From Bacillus sp. ISL-45 (GTDB lineage Bacteria > Bacillota > Bacilli > Bacillales > Cytobacillaceae), in assembly GCF_018613195.1 (NCBI RefSeq), contig NZ_JAGGQQ010000011.1, forward strand, positions 292,474 through 356,473: DNA of 64,000 nucleotides, given 5' to 3'. A program made the translations under genes and the position numbers. Positions 49,404 through 57,250 of the stretch are shown one piece after another; within the stretch, counting starts at the first letter, position 1; every line of letters begins with the position of its first letter. The notes under the pieces are model-generated. The model had not been told where the DNA came from. It searched no databases and was given only the letters and a program-made list of their open reading frames with translations.

Positions 49404-49559
49404 TCAAAACATGCGGTGCGCTTTAGCGTTACTCCTTGCAAGCAGCGTGTTCTTTGTTACCTGGGTTTCCCCATTTACCTGCGAGTTGGTATGCTTGCGC
49501 CTAGTCCAAGTGTGGTGGAAAAGTTGTGAGTGTGGATCCAAATGATCTTTATAACTCAT
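49404..49559 (-). CDS. YpzG-like small protein
   Basis: A 51-residue, very basic and His/Thr/Asn-rich protein starting MSYKDHLDPHSQLFHHTW and ending AKAHRMF. GAGGTGA stands 5 bases before the ATG (minus strand 49559) and a strong terminator follows the stop. The start and the repeated His/Trp/Arg pattern recall the YpzG-like family of short Bacillus proteins; the name is from memory and moderate in strength. Base composition is like the neighbours. Bases 49560-49768 further upstream contain nothing else I can support. Confidence 0.6.
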   Translation of the reverse strand: MSYKDHLDPHSQLFHHTWTRRKHTNSQVNGETQVTKNTLLARSNAKAHRMF

Positions 49560-49768
49560 ACAATCACCTCATGATTGGATTTTTGAAACAGACGATATTC
49601 CAGCGAATATCATTTATATCGTTTGTATTAAGAGTGGGCAATATACAGTATAAAAATGAGGGCATTGTTAAGATATTCTTTTTTTGCTTTTTTTGTAACT
49701 TTTTACAATTTTCATCGTATTAATCTTTGTGAGGCCATGAAATAACATTTATGAAATGAGGAGATTCT

Positions 49769-50713
49769 ATGTCGCAATTTGCCCTCGAGGTAAAAGAGTT
49801 GACTAAAACGATTGGAAAAAAAACAATCGTTGATGACGTGAGTTTTCAAGTGGAACGAGGTGAAATATTTGGACTTCTTGGTCCTAATGGTGCCGGAAAA
49901 ACAACAATCATCCGAATGATTGTTAGCTTGATTAATCGCACAGGAGGAACTGTGCTTGTAAATGGCCATGATTTGGATGAGTCTTTTACAAAAGCAATGA
50001 ATGAACTGGGTGCTATAGTGGAAAATCCTGAATTCTACAAATACCTTAGTGGATACAAAAATCTCAGACATTACGCGCGTATGGCATTAAGTGATATTAC
50101 GGAAGAACGACTAAACGAAGTGACCAAGCTTGTAGGGCTTGAAAAAGCAATCCATGATAAAGTCCGCACTTATTCTTTGGGAATGCGCCAACGCCTCGGG
50201 GTGGCACAAGCGATTTTACATAAACCGTCTATTCTCATACTGGATGAGCCTACTAATGGACTAGACCCACAGGGAATTCGTGAGTTCAGGGATTATTTGC
50301 GCTTGCTTGCAAGCCAGGGAACATCTGTATTAGTGTCATCTCATTTATTGTCAGAGATGCAGCTGATGTGCGACCGATTTGCAATCATTGAAAAGGGGAA
50401 ATTAATACATATTTCTTCTATGTATAATGATAATGAAACGTCTGAAGCTATTGAGGTTAAAACAATAGAAGTGGAGTTATCGAATCCCCGCCTTGCTTCT
50501 AAGCTTTTGACAGAACAGATGACAGATGTAAAAGTAACCTCCAGTAAAGGCAATCGTATAACCTTATCAGCGCGCAAAGAGCAAATCCCGAGGATTAACA
50601 AGCTATTTGTTGAAAATGAAATAGATGTCTTCGAAATATTAAATGTGAAAGCAACTCTTGAAGACCGGTTCCTTGAAATCACGAATAAAGGCAAGAAGGA
50701 GCAGATGATATGA
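49769..50713 (+). CDS. ABC transporter ATP-binding protein (BcrA-like)
   Basis: A 314-residue ATPase: Walker A GPNGAGKTT, Q-loop region GAIVENPEFYKYLSGYKNL, signature YSLGMRQRLGVAQAI, Walker B ILILDEPTNGLDPQG and SSHLLSEM switch His, with a ~75-residue C-terminal extension as in bacitracin exporters. GAGGAG precedes ATG 49769. The permease gene overlaps it by four bases. Probably exports a peptide antibiotic or lipid. Confidence 0.92.
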   Translation: MSQFALEVKELTKTIGKKTIVDDVSFQVERGEIFGLLGPNGAGKTTIIRMIVSLINRTGGTVLVNGHDLDESFTKAMNELGAIVENPEFYKYLSGYKNLRHYARMALSDITEERLNEVTKLVGLEKAIHDKVRTYSLGMRQRLGVAQAILHKPSILILDEPTNGLDPQGIREFRDYLRLLASQGTSVLVSSHLLSEMQLMCDRFAIIEKGKLIHISSMYNDNETSEAIEVKTIEVELSNPRLASKLLTEQMTDVKVTSSKGNRITLSARKEQIPRINKLFVENEIDVFEILNVKATLEDRFLEITNKGKKEQMI

Positions 50714-51654
50714 TTCCTTTAATCCAAAATGAGTTAATGAAGATATTTGGCAAAATGGCAAGCTGGATCTATATGATCATAATCGTGTTGGCCGTATTAA
50801 TTGCCGGAATTATTTATATGAAATTCAGCGCAGATCCAAATCCAAATTGGCGTCAGGACACCCAGACAGAGATTACAATGCTTGAAAACCAGATGGCCTC
50901 TGCTTCTAATGACGAAAAGAAAATGATTCAGAACCAAATTGAGCAGACACAGCAATTTCTTGATCAGGATATTAACCCAAATGAAAAGACTAACTGGCAT
51001 TTCATGAACGACGTAGTAGTGGGTGTGAGCTCACTTGTTACCTTGTTCGTAGTGGTGGTAGGCAGTGCCAATGTCGCTGCAGAATTCTCAGATGGAACCA
51101 TCAAGCAGCTGCTGATTCGTCCACATCAGCGATGGAGAATACTGTTGTCAAAGTATATAGCAGTCATCATATATGCATTATTATTGGTCCTGACATTAAT
51201 TGTATCGGGGTATATAATAGGATTGATTTTGTTTGGCAGTGGTGATTACAATATGAAGATATTTGAAATCACGCTTGAAGGAAGAAAGGTAGCCATAGTT
51301 GGTACACAATTCATGTTAAAAATGCTTTACTTCATTCCAAGTCTGCTGATCATCATGACAATTGCCTTTATGCTGTCAACATTATTTAAAAGCCAAGCTC
51401 TGGCGGTGGGAATCGGGATATTCGTTCTTTTCTTTTCTTCTACAATCGGCGGTATCATCCTGATGCTTGCTGATAAATATACATGGGCGAAATTCCTGAT
51501 CTTCCCGCATCTGGATTTGACCGTGTATGCACTTCAGGATAGAATTCTTGAGGATATTACAATGCCTGTATCGCTAGCCATACTGGCTGTATATTACGCA
51601 ATATTTATGATGCTCACCTTTTTCTTTTTCCAAAAGAGGGATATCAGTATTTAA
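50710..51654 (+). CDS. ABC transporter permease (ABC-2 type)
   Basis: A 314-residue protein with six helices: one at ~18-36, then an external segment rich in Gln/Glu/Asn (~40-95), then five more from residue ~100. EFSDGTIKQLLIRPHQRWRILLSKYI is the cytoplasmic coupling helix typical of the BcrB/YhaN-type permeases. It starts within the stop of the ATPase gene (ATGA), so the two subunits are made together. Confidence 0.9.
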   Translation: MIPLIQNELMKIFGKMASWIYMIIIVLAVLIAGIIYMKFSADPNPNWRQDTQTEITMLENQMASASNDEKKMIQNQIEQTQQFLDQDINPNEKTNWHFMNDVVVGVSSLVTLFVVVVGSANVAAEFSDGTIKQLLIRPHQRWRILLSKYIAVIIYALLLVLTLIVSGYIIGLILFGSGDYNMKIFEITLEGRKVAIVGTQFMLKMLYFIPSLLIIMTIAFMLSTLFKSQALAVGIGIFVLFFSSTIGGIILMLADKYTWAKFLIFPHLDLTVYALQDRILEDITMPVSLAILAVYYAIFMMLTFFFFQKRDISI

Positions 51655-51668
51655 GCAGAATAAGTTAT

Positions 51669-51695
51669 AGAGCGGTCCTGTGACCGCTCTTTTTA
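51669..51695 (+). terminator. Terminator after the ABC transporter operon
   Basis: AGAGCGGTC-CTGT-GACCGCTCT followed by TTTT. Confidence 0.85.
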
Positions 51696-51723
51696 AATGG
51701 AAATTGAAAGGGGAGAGGTGAAG

Positions 51724-52281
51724 GTGAATCCTATATTATTGGATTTTCCCGCTGAATTTGAAACAGACCGGCTTTTTATCAGAATGCCGCTGCCTGGCGA
51801 CGGAGCTGTAACCTGTGAATCAATCAATGCATCATTAAAAGAACTTCAGCCATGGATGCCATTTGCCCAAAAAGAACAGAGTGTTGAAGAAACAGAAGTC
51901 GTGATCAGACAGGGGTATTTGAATTTTTTAAATCGGTCAGATTTGAGGCTTCTTGTATTCAAGAAAGATACCGGTGAATTTGTCGCCTCATCTGGTTTAC
52001 ATAAAATAAACTGGGACATACCCAAATTTGAAATTGGTTATTGGATTGACACTCGATATAGCGGGCAAGGGTACATGACCGAGGCTGTCCAGGGAATTAC
52101 TGATTTTGCCATTCGGGAGCTTAAAGCCCGCAGGATCGAAATACGGTGTGATTCATTGAATACTAAAAGCAGGGCCATCCCCGAAAGACTCGGGTTTGCT
52201 CTCGATGGAATCCTAAAGAATGATTCAGTTTCCGTTGACGGGGATTTAAGGGATACATGCATTTATTCGAAGACATTCTAA
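51724..52281 (+). CDS. RimJ/RimL-type GNAT acetyltransferase
   Basis: About 185 residues with FETDRLFIRMPLPGDG at the N-terminus, FEIGYWIDTRYSGQGYMTEAVQGITDFAI (acetyl-CoA site) and ARRIEIRCDSLNTKSRAIPERLGF, all typical of the RimJ/RimL group that acetylates N-termini or small molecules. GGGGAG is 8 bases before GTG 51724; ATG 51697 and GTG 51718 are alternatives. It follows the ABC operon's terminator by few bases. Confidence 0.88.
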   Translation: MNPILLDFPAEFETDRLFIRMPLPGDGAVTCESINASLKELQPWMPFAQKEQSVEETEVVIRQGYLNFLNRSDLRLLVFKKDTGEFVASSGLHKINWDIPKFEIGYWIDTRYSGQGYMTEAVQGITDFAIRELKARRIEIRCDSLNTKSRAIPERLGFALDGILKNDSVSVDGDLRDTCIYSKTF

Positions 52282-52314
52282 AGGGTCTGCCAAGTGGAGT
52301 TGTTTTTCACTAAT

Positions 52315-52492
52315 TTAGAGGTCACCAACCATGACGGTTGGTGATCTTATTTTTGAGAATGGATATTTAGGTAGCTAATCACGGTCATTGGTGTCCTGAT
52401 TTTCAAGAAACTGGATATTGAGGACACCAACAACGGCCCTTGGTGTCCGAATTTTCAAGAAACTGGATATTTAAGTCACCAATCTGAAAAAA
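52315..52492 (+). repeat. Second hairpin array: three units with 50-52-bp period
   Basis: Three consecutive units each contain an inverted repeat (TCACCAAC/GTTGGTGA, TCATTGGTGTCC region, ACACCAAC/TTGGTGT), then GATTTTCAAGAAACTGGATAT or a variant, then TTAGG/TGAGG/TTAAG. Unit lengths by count are 50, 52 and 52. The unrelated array at 12294-13055 has the same period and the same hairpin-plus-spacer design. Confidence 0.8.
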
Positions 52493-52530
52493 TGATTCCA
52501 CAACACCATTTGACACCAGCAGTCGAGCAA

Positions 52531-52560
52531 TTAAATAGAGCAGCCAATTCAGGCTGCTCG
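52531..52560 (-). terminator. Terminator of the class A PBP gene
   Basis: On the minus strand GAGCAGCC-TGAATT-GGCTGCTC followed by TATTTAATT. Confidence 0.75.
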
Positions 52561-52568
52561 AATTTCAT

Positions 52569-54686
52569 TTATTCTCCTTGCCACTCACGTAGTTTATCAA
52601 ACACCTTATCTCCGACTTTAGCGGCATCTTCCTGCATTTGATCAAATACTTTTTTCCATTTTGGCGCTTCCTCTTTCAGTTTTTCTTCAACCTTGCCAGC
52701 GCGTTCTTTTAATTCTTTCTCCAGTTCAGTTGCTTTTTCCCTGATTGCTTTTTCTGTTTCTTCATAATCAATAACAGCACCGGACTTCCGTTCGTTGATT
52801 GATTGTACCTTGAATTCCTCCCGCTCAATGTGAGGCACTGTCTCTTCCATGATTGCCCTGAAGAGAGGCACTACATCCCTTGAGCTGCTGCTGGATAAAT
52901 AATGGTTGCGGTCTGTCTTGTCATATCCCAGCCATACAGCGCCAACGATGTTCGGTGTATACCCAACAAACCATTGATCCTTTGTTCCGTTGATATCTGC
53001 GTAAGGGAGCTGTGTAGAGCCAGTTTTCCCTGCAATCTCGACACCCTCAATATTTGTCCCTTTCCCTGTACCTGTTTCAACAACATTCAGTAACATCGAT
53101 GTCATTTCATTGGCAACTGATTTGGAAGTAACGCGCGTTGTTGATCCATCACGTTCTGCGATGACCTTGCCAGTAGGACCAACAATTTTGGTAATCAAGT
53201 GGGCATCATGACGTTTCCCTCCATTTGGAAAGACAGAATAAGCTTCAGCCATCTTTAGAGGGGAAACACCATTGTGCATTCCTCCAAGGGCGAGGGCCAG
53301 GTTCTGGTCCTCTTTTTCCACTTTGATTCCAAATCTTCTAACAGCGTCGATTCCTTTATTCAAACCTATTTCATTCAATAGCCAAATTGCAGGTATGTTA
53401 ATGGACTTTTCCACGGCCTCATACATGGGAACTTCTCCTTGGTAAGTATCAGAGAAGTTCTTTGGACTGTAATTCTTAAATGACATCTTCTCGTCAACAA
53501 GCATGGAGTCATATTCATAGCCTTCTTCAAGTGCCGGGGTATATACAGCAAGTGGTTTCATTGTTGAACCGGGCTGAGCCCTCAGGTGGGTTGCACGGTT
53601 AAATCCTCTGAAAACTTTCTCGCCGCGTCCGCCAACCAATGCACGGACGCCTCCATTATCCGGATCAAGCAGGACTGATCCACTTTGTACTAGAACATCA
53701 CTGGCCCGATCAGGGAATAGATAATCCTGTCGGTATACTTTTTCCAGGCCGGATTGTATGTCCTGGTCCAGTTCAGTATGAATTCGATAGCCTCTTGTCA
53801 TGATTTCATCCTGTGTGAGACCATATTTACTAGTTGCTTCATCCAAAACAGCATCAACATATGAAGGGTATTTTCGGTCGGCGAGAGAACCGCCCCCATC
53901 TTCCAATTCAATTTTCTCTGACTTTGCTTTTTTGTACTCGGTATCAGATATCATCCCTAGTTCGTTCATTTTAGAAAGAACAACATTCCTGCGTTTGATG
54001 GCAGCCTCGTAATTGTTGTAGGGATCCAGGGCAGAAGGTGCCTTAAGCAAGCCGGCTAGCAAAGCAGCCTCACTAATGGTGACATCCTGAATATCCTTTG
54101 CGAAATATTTCTTGCTGGCATTGTTAATTCCAAATGCTCCACTGCCGAAATATACCTGGTTCAGGTACATTTCTATGATTTCATCCTTTTCATACACCTT
54201 TTCAAGCTCGACAGCCAAAAATAATTCTTCTGCTTTACGTTTGTATGTCCGCTCTGAAGATAACAGAGCATTTTTGGTCAGCTGCTGGGTAAGGGTACTG
54301 CCACCACCGGTGATTCCTCCAGCTAAAAGGTTTCCAAAGAAAGCACGGGCGATACCTTTTATATCGAATCCGTTATGTTCATAGAACCGTTCATCTTCAA
54401 TTGCAATGACGGCATTTGGGACATGCTCTGGCATATCTTTTATCGACACACCACCAGTTCGGTTGGTAGCAAGCTTGCTTGCTTCATCACCATTCTGATC
54501 ATAAATGGTGGTAGCCTGGCTCAATCCATCCTTTAGGGTCTGAACATTTGCCCTGCTTGCAATAAAGGCGAACCAAAGGATCGACAACAATATGAAAACC
54601 AATAAGATTAATAACGAGATTTGAGTCAGGTGGCGTCGCTTCCAGAATCGAACAACTGCCTCCCAGAATCTTTGCAGTAAGTGCAT
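52569..54686 (-). CDS. Class A penicillin-binding protein (PBP1A family, PbpF/PbpG-like)
   Basis: A 705-residue bifunctional murein synthase. A short cytoplasmic basic N-terminus and one helix (~23-45) precede the glycosyltransferase domain (~70-240; AIEDERFYEHNGFD, GGSTLTQQLTKN, EMYLNQVYFGSGAFGI) and the transpeptidase with active Ser in QPGSTMKPLAVYTP, the Ser-x-Asn-like SINIPAIW and KTGSTQ. A charged coiled-coil tail (~630-705, Glu/Lys repeats) is unusual. In size it is near PbpF of B. subtilis. It polymerises and cross-links peptidoglycan; the spore context nearby is only suggestive. Confidence 0.92.
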   Translation of the reverse strand: MHLLQRFWEAVVRFWKRRHLTQISLLILLVFILLSILWFAFIASRANVQTLKDGLSQATTIYDQNGDEASKLATNRTGGVSIKDMPEHVPNAVIAIEDERFYEHNGFDIKGIARAFFGNLLAGGITGGGSTLTQQLTKNALLSSERTYKRKAEELFLAVELEKVYEKDEIIEMYLNQVYFGSGAFGINNASKKYFAKDIQDVTISEAALLAGLLKAPSALDPYNNYEAAIKRRNVVLSKMNELGMISDTEYKKAKSEKIELEDGGGSLADRKYPSYVDAVLDEATSKYGLTQDEIMTRGYRIHTELDQDIQSGLEKVYRQDYLFPDRASDVLVQSGSVLLDPDNGGVRALVGGRGEKVFRGFNRATHLRAQPGSTMKPLAVYTPALEEGYEYDSMLVDEKMSFKNYSPKNFSDTYQGEVPMYEAVEKSINIPAIWLLNEIGLNKGIDAVRRFGIKVEKEDQNLALALGGMHNGVSPLKMAEAYSVFPNGGKRHDAHLITKIVGPTGKVIAERDGSTTRVTSKSVANEMTSMLLNVVETGTGKGTNIEGVEIAGKTGSTQLPYADINGTKDQWFVGYTPNIVGAVWLGYDKTDRNHYLSSSSSRDVVPLFRAIMEETVPHIEREEFKVQSINERKSGAVIDYEETEKAIREKATELEKELKERAGKVEEKLKEEAPKWKKVFDQMQEDAAKVGDKVFDKLREWQGE

Positions 54687-55092
54687 ATGATTTCTCCTTT
54701 TAAGAATGAAGGTTTTAGTACATATTCAGGTTGACAGAATCAGGACTGTTTCCTAATTTAAATTCCATTATATATGATTTGATGGATTTCAGGAAAGTTG
54801 CAGCCATTTCTATGGAGGCAGGAGACACTATGAGTTATGGTTGCCTGATATGTCAGTGAGCAGAAATTCGCTCAGTTACTCAATTAAAGGGGAAAGGAAA
54901 TAATGAAATGTTATGTATTCCTCTAAACGTGGAGTTGTGGGCATAAATGGTAAAAATACATCAAAACGAATTAATGTAGTCTAATCAATTGGGGCAACAA
55001 ATGAAACTATTAGAAGAAATGTTGGTACTCTTAGGCAGGGAGGTCACAATTCTCCCATAGATGTTGTTTGTGGCGCTGTTTATTCCTATGAA
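54687..55092. other. Gene-poor stretch between the PBP gene and the DUF421 remnant
   Basis: No intact frame. The plus-strand frame from about 54911 gives a short sequence interrupted by a stop at 54982-54984, then continues (for example RRNVGTLRQGGHNSPIDVV) into the DUF421 remnant, so part of this stretch may be decayed coding DNA of the same gene or a fused neighbour. I could not identify it. Confidence 0.4.
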
Positions 55093-55355
55093 CCAATCAC
55101 GGTGATTCATGAGGGACAGTAAAATGTGGAGTACTTACGCAAAACCCAATATTCAATCGACGATATATTGTTAATGTTACGGAAAAAAACATTTTTAATG
55201 CTCGGGATGTAAGGGTAGGAATACTGTAGGCTAGTCATGAAAAATGCGAAAAAAATACAGTAACTTTGGAAGACAGGAATATCAGCAGAACAAGTGATGA
55301 TTTGGCGTTGCCTCTTATCAATGACGGAAAGCTGTACAAGAAGGTTTTTAGTTAA
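55093..55355 (+). pseudogene. DUF421 (YetF/YdfS-like) gene remnant
   Basis: Reading the frame at 55093 gives PITVIHEGQ, a stop, then YLRKTQYSIDDILLMLRKK; one base on, after a run of seven A's, the continuation is KNIFNARDVRVGIL, a stop, and then KNTVTLEDRNISRTSDDLALPLINDGKLY in outline. Together these match the C-terminal half of DUF421 membrane proteins in order (xPxxIIxxG, L..xxxSxDDLLxxLRxKxIF, A.VxxA.LE). Two in-frame stops and one frameshift, with the membrane part missing, mark it as a pseudogene. It ends just before a terminator. Confidence 0.75.
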
Positions 55356-55359
55356 AAAT

Positions 55360-55389
55360 AAAAAGGCGAACCTATGATTCGCCTTTTTA
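55360..55389. terminator. Bidirectional terminator between the DUF421 remnant and the secreted-protein gene
   Basis: AAAAAGGCGAA-CCTATGA-TTCGCCTTTTT with A/T runs on both sides. Confidence 0.85.
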
Positions 55390-55398
55390 CATTACTAT

Positions 55399-55794
55399 TT
55401 ACCAACCAGCTGGGAGCATCGCAACCGGCATAAGAGATACCTTATAAGTGTATCCGCCATCCTCTGTTCCAGTTGGCCATAAAGCTGTTGCCATATAGAT
55501 CACTTTAACAGTGTTATTCTGAGAAAACTCTGTTACGTATACAATCCTGTTGGCCATAAAGGCAATTTGTTCTTGAGTCCAAAGGATCCTGTCAGCCATG
55601 AAGCCAATCTGGTCAACTGTATAAAGAACTCCGTCCAATGTTTGTGAATAAGAATCAGCACCCATCTGCCCTACAGTTACCAGAACATCAGCGGCTGTAG
55701 TTGCAGCCTCAGCTTTTTGCTTTGGAATACCAACAGCAAGTAAAGATAAAACCATTGCAAAAGCAATGAATGATTTTGTCATTTTATTTAACAT
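55399..55794 (-). CDS. Small secreted protein with internal repeat, unknown function
   Basis: A 131-residue preprotein: signal peptide ~1-30 (MTKSFIAFAMVLSLLAVG followed by KAEA-ATT), then a Thr/Ala segment and two near-identical 15-residue repeats, YTVDQIGFMADRIL and WTQEQIAFMANRIV, then a C-terminal GYTYKVSLMPVAML. The amphipathic repeats suggest a self-assembling or membrane-facing protein. Its promoter carries two CsoR-like palindromes (55850-55865 and 55816-55831), so expression is likely controlled by a metal- or sulfide-sensing repressor. AGGAGG is 8-10 bases before the ATG. I do not recognise a family. Confidence 0.75.
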   Translation of the reverse strand: MLNKMTKSFIAFAMVLSLLAVGIPKQKAEAATTAADVLVTVGQMGADSYSQTLDGVLYTVDQIGFMADRILWTQEQIAFMANRIVYVTEFSQNNTVKVIYMATALWPTGTEDGGYTYKVSLMPVAMLPAGW

Positions 55795-55815
55795 ATCAAA
55801 TCTTCCTCCTATTTT

Positions 55816-55831
55816 ATACCCTAGCAGGTAT
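55816..55831. promoter_or_regulatory. CsoR-like operator 2 downstream of the start site
   Basis: ATACCCTAGCAGGTAT; outer half-sites ATACC and GGTAT are inverted, like operator 1. Confidence 0.5.
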
Positions 55832-55844
55832 TTGTTATGTTATT

Positions 55845-55873
55845 ACTATATACCCTATTGGGTATTATGTCAA
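55845..55873 (-). promoter_or_regulatory. Promoter of the secreted-protein gene with CsoR-like operator 1 in the spacer
   Basis: On the minus strand a consensus TTGACA (55868-55873) and TATAGT (55845-55850) are 17 bases apart. The spacer is filled by the inverted repeat ATACCC-TATT-GGGTAT (55850-55865). CsoR/CstR-family repressors bind such ATACCC...GGGTAT sites in the -35/-10 gap. Confidence 0.7.
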
Positions 55874-55974
55874 TTATTTTATCAAAATTTAATTTTTCAT
55901 TTAAAGTTCTCATTGTAGTTTTACCCTGTCAGGAGTAAGATGTAAGAGGCGAAAAAAGAAAGGAGTTGGTATCT

Positions 55975-56097
55975 TTGGGTTATTCAAAAGAACCTGATCC
56001 CGAAAGGTGCGGGGAAGTCGATCATCTATTAGATTTGATACAATTGAATGCTGCAAGACTATCAACTCTGAAAAAGGGTAGTTGGCTTCCTCAATAA
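55975..56097 (+). CDS. Candidate 40-residue protein upstream of corA
   Basis: TTG 55975 lies 9 bases after AAAGGAG. The product is 40 residues, acidic at first (MGYSKEPDPERCGEVDHL) and ends KKGSWLPQ. Its stop overlaps the region of the corA ribosome site (56099-56108), so translation of the two may be coupled. It could be a leader peptide or small partner of CorA; the evidence is only position and the ribosome site. Confidence 0.4.
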   Translation: MGYSKEPDPERCGEVDHLLDLIQLNAARLSTLKKGSWLPQ

Positions 56098-56117
56098 TTG
56101 AAGAGGAGGTTGATCGA

Positions 56118-57056
56118 ATGCTTGAAATCTATAAAAGCAGTGAAGAAAGACATTTAACACGTGTTGAAGAAATTATAAAAGGCTGTTGGGTTAATATGGT
56201 ACACCCTTCTGAAGATGAAATCATCAAAGTGGCGAATGAAACAGGAGTCGCAGTTGATTTTATAAAGGATGCCCTTGATGATGAAGAGCGGCCAAGAATT
56301 GAAAAGGAAGACGGAATTGTCTATATAATTGTTGACTATCCATACATCACTCACGATGAATCTGGCTTCCCGATCTATGAAACCATTCCAGTTGGAATCA
56401 TTCAAACACCGAATTGTATCATAACTGTTTCTCTAAAAGAGACACCTGTATTGAATGAATTCAAGACAAACAGAGTAAAGGAATTTTATACTTTTAAGAA
56501 AACGAGATTTGCCCTGCAAATCCTTTATGTGATTTCAATTTATTATTTGCGATACCTGAAACAAATCAATAAAAAGACAAATGAGATTGAGCGCGAGCTG
56601 CATCAATCTATGAAAAATAAGGAATTGTATGCATTTCTCGCATTAGAGAAAAGCTTGGTTTACTTTACCACATCACTTAAATCCAATAAAGTCGTGCTTG
56701 CCAAAATCATGCGCTTCAATTATTTGAAAATGTATGAAGAGGATAAAGATTTGCTGGAGGATGTCATCATTGAGAATACTCAGGCCATTGAAATGGCTGA
56801 GACATACAGCTCCATTTTAAGCGGAATGATGGATGCATTCGCCTCTATTATTTCAAATAATCTTAATATGGTAATGAAGTTTCTTACATCCATTACTATT
56901 ATTCTATCGTTTCCGACTATGGTAGCAAGCTTCTACGGCATGAACGTTGATCTTCCATTTCAACACAATCCGTATGCGTTTATCCTGGCAATCAGTATGG
57001 CCGTCTTATTAGCCGGATTAACCGCATTTGTTTTTTGGAAAAAGAAATATTTCTAA
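56118..57056 (+). CDS. corA: CorA-family Mg2+/Co2+ transporter
   Basis: A 312-residue channel protein. A large cytoplasmic N-terminal domain with coiled-coil helices precedes two C-terminal membrane helices with the pore signature YGMN (ASFYGMNVDLPF) and the basic tail WKKKYF. ATG 56118 follows GAAGAGGAGG by 9 bases; TTG 56082 in frame would include that ribosome site. It differs much from the second CorA gene at 58791 in the N-terminal domain. Confidence 0.9.
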   Translation: MLEIYKSSEERHLTRVEEIIKGCWVNMVHPSEDEIIKVANETGVAVDFIKDALDDEERPRIEKEDGIVYIIVDYPYITHDESGFPIYETIPVGIIQTPNCIITVSLKETPVLNEFKTNRVKEFYTFKKTRFALQILYVISIYYLRYLKQINKKTNEIERELHQSMKNKELYAFLALEKSLVYFTTSLKSNKVVLAKIMRFNYLKMYEEDKDLLEDVIIENTQAIEMAETYSSILSGMMDAFASIISNNLNMVMKFLTSITIILSFPTMVASFYGMNVDLPFQHNPYAFILAISMAVLLAGLTAFVFWKKKYF

Positions 57057-57061
57057 CTGAG

Positions 57062-57089
57062 CGTCTGGACATCTGTCCAGGCGTTTTTT
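57062..57089 (+). terminator. Terminator after corA
   Basis: CGTCTGGAC-ATCT-GTCCAGGCG (one G-U) followed by TTTTTT. Confidence 0.85.
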
Positions 57090-57095
57090 AGTCTA

Positions 57096-57164
57096 GGCTT
57101 TTCGTAAAAATTGGTCATTCAATGCTATTTTTTAGTCGCTAGCGACAAAATTTGAGAAAGAGCC
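57096..57164 (+). mobile_element. MITE-like element, short copy D
   Basis: Starts GGCTTTTCGTAAAAA and ends TTTGAGAAAGAGCC, the family termini, with the internal CATTCAATGCTATTTTTTAG segment; the middle ~110 bp present in copies A and B is deleted. Confidence 0.6.
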
Positions 57165-57250
57165 TTAGTCTAAAATCTTCATTTGTACATATCTATGGAT
57201 TAACAGAGAGTGTACTTGCAAATTGGTATCACATGCAAAAGGGTGATTGA

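Noticed and set aside
49526..49723. Plus-strand frame of 65 codons rich in Phe
   Set aside because: It is antisense to the 5' end of the YpzG-like gene, AT-rich, and has no ribosome site.
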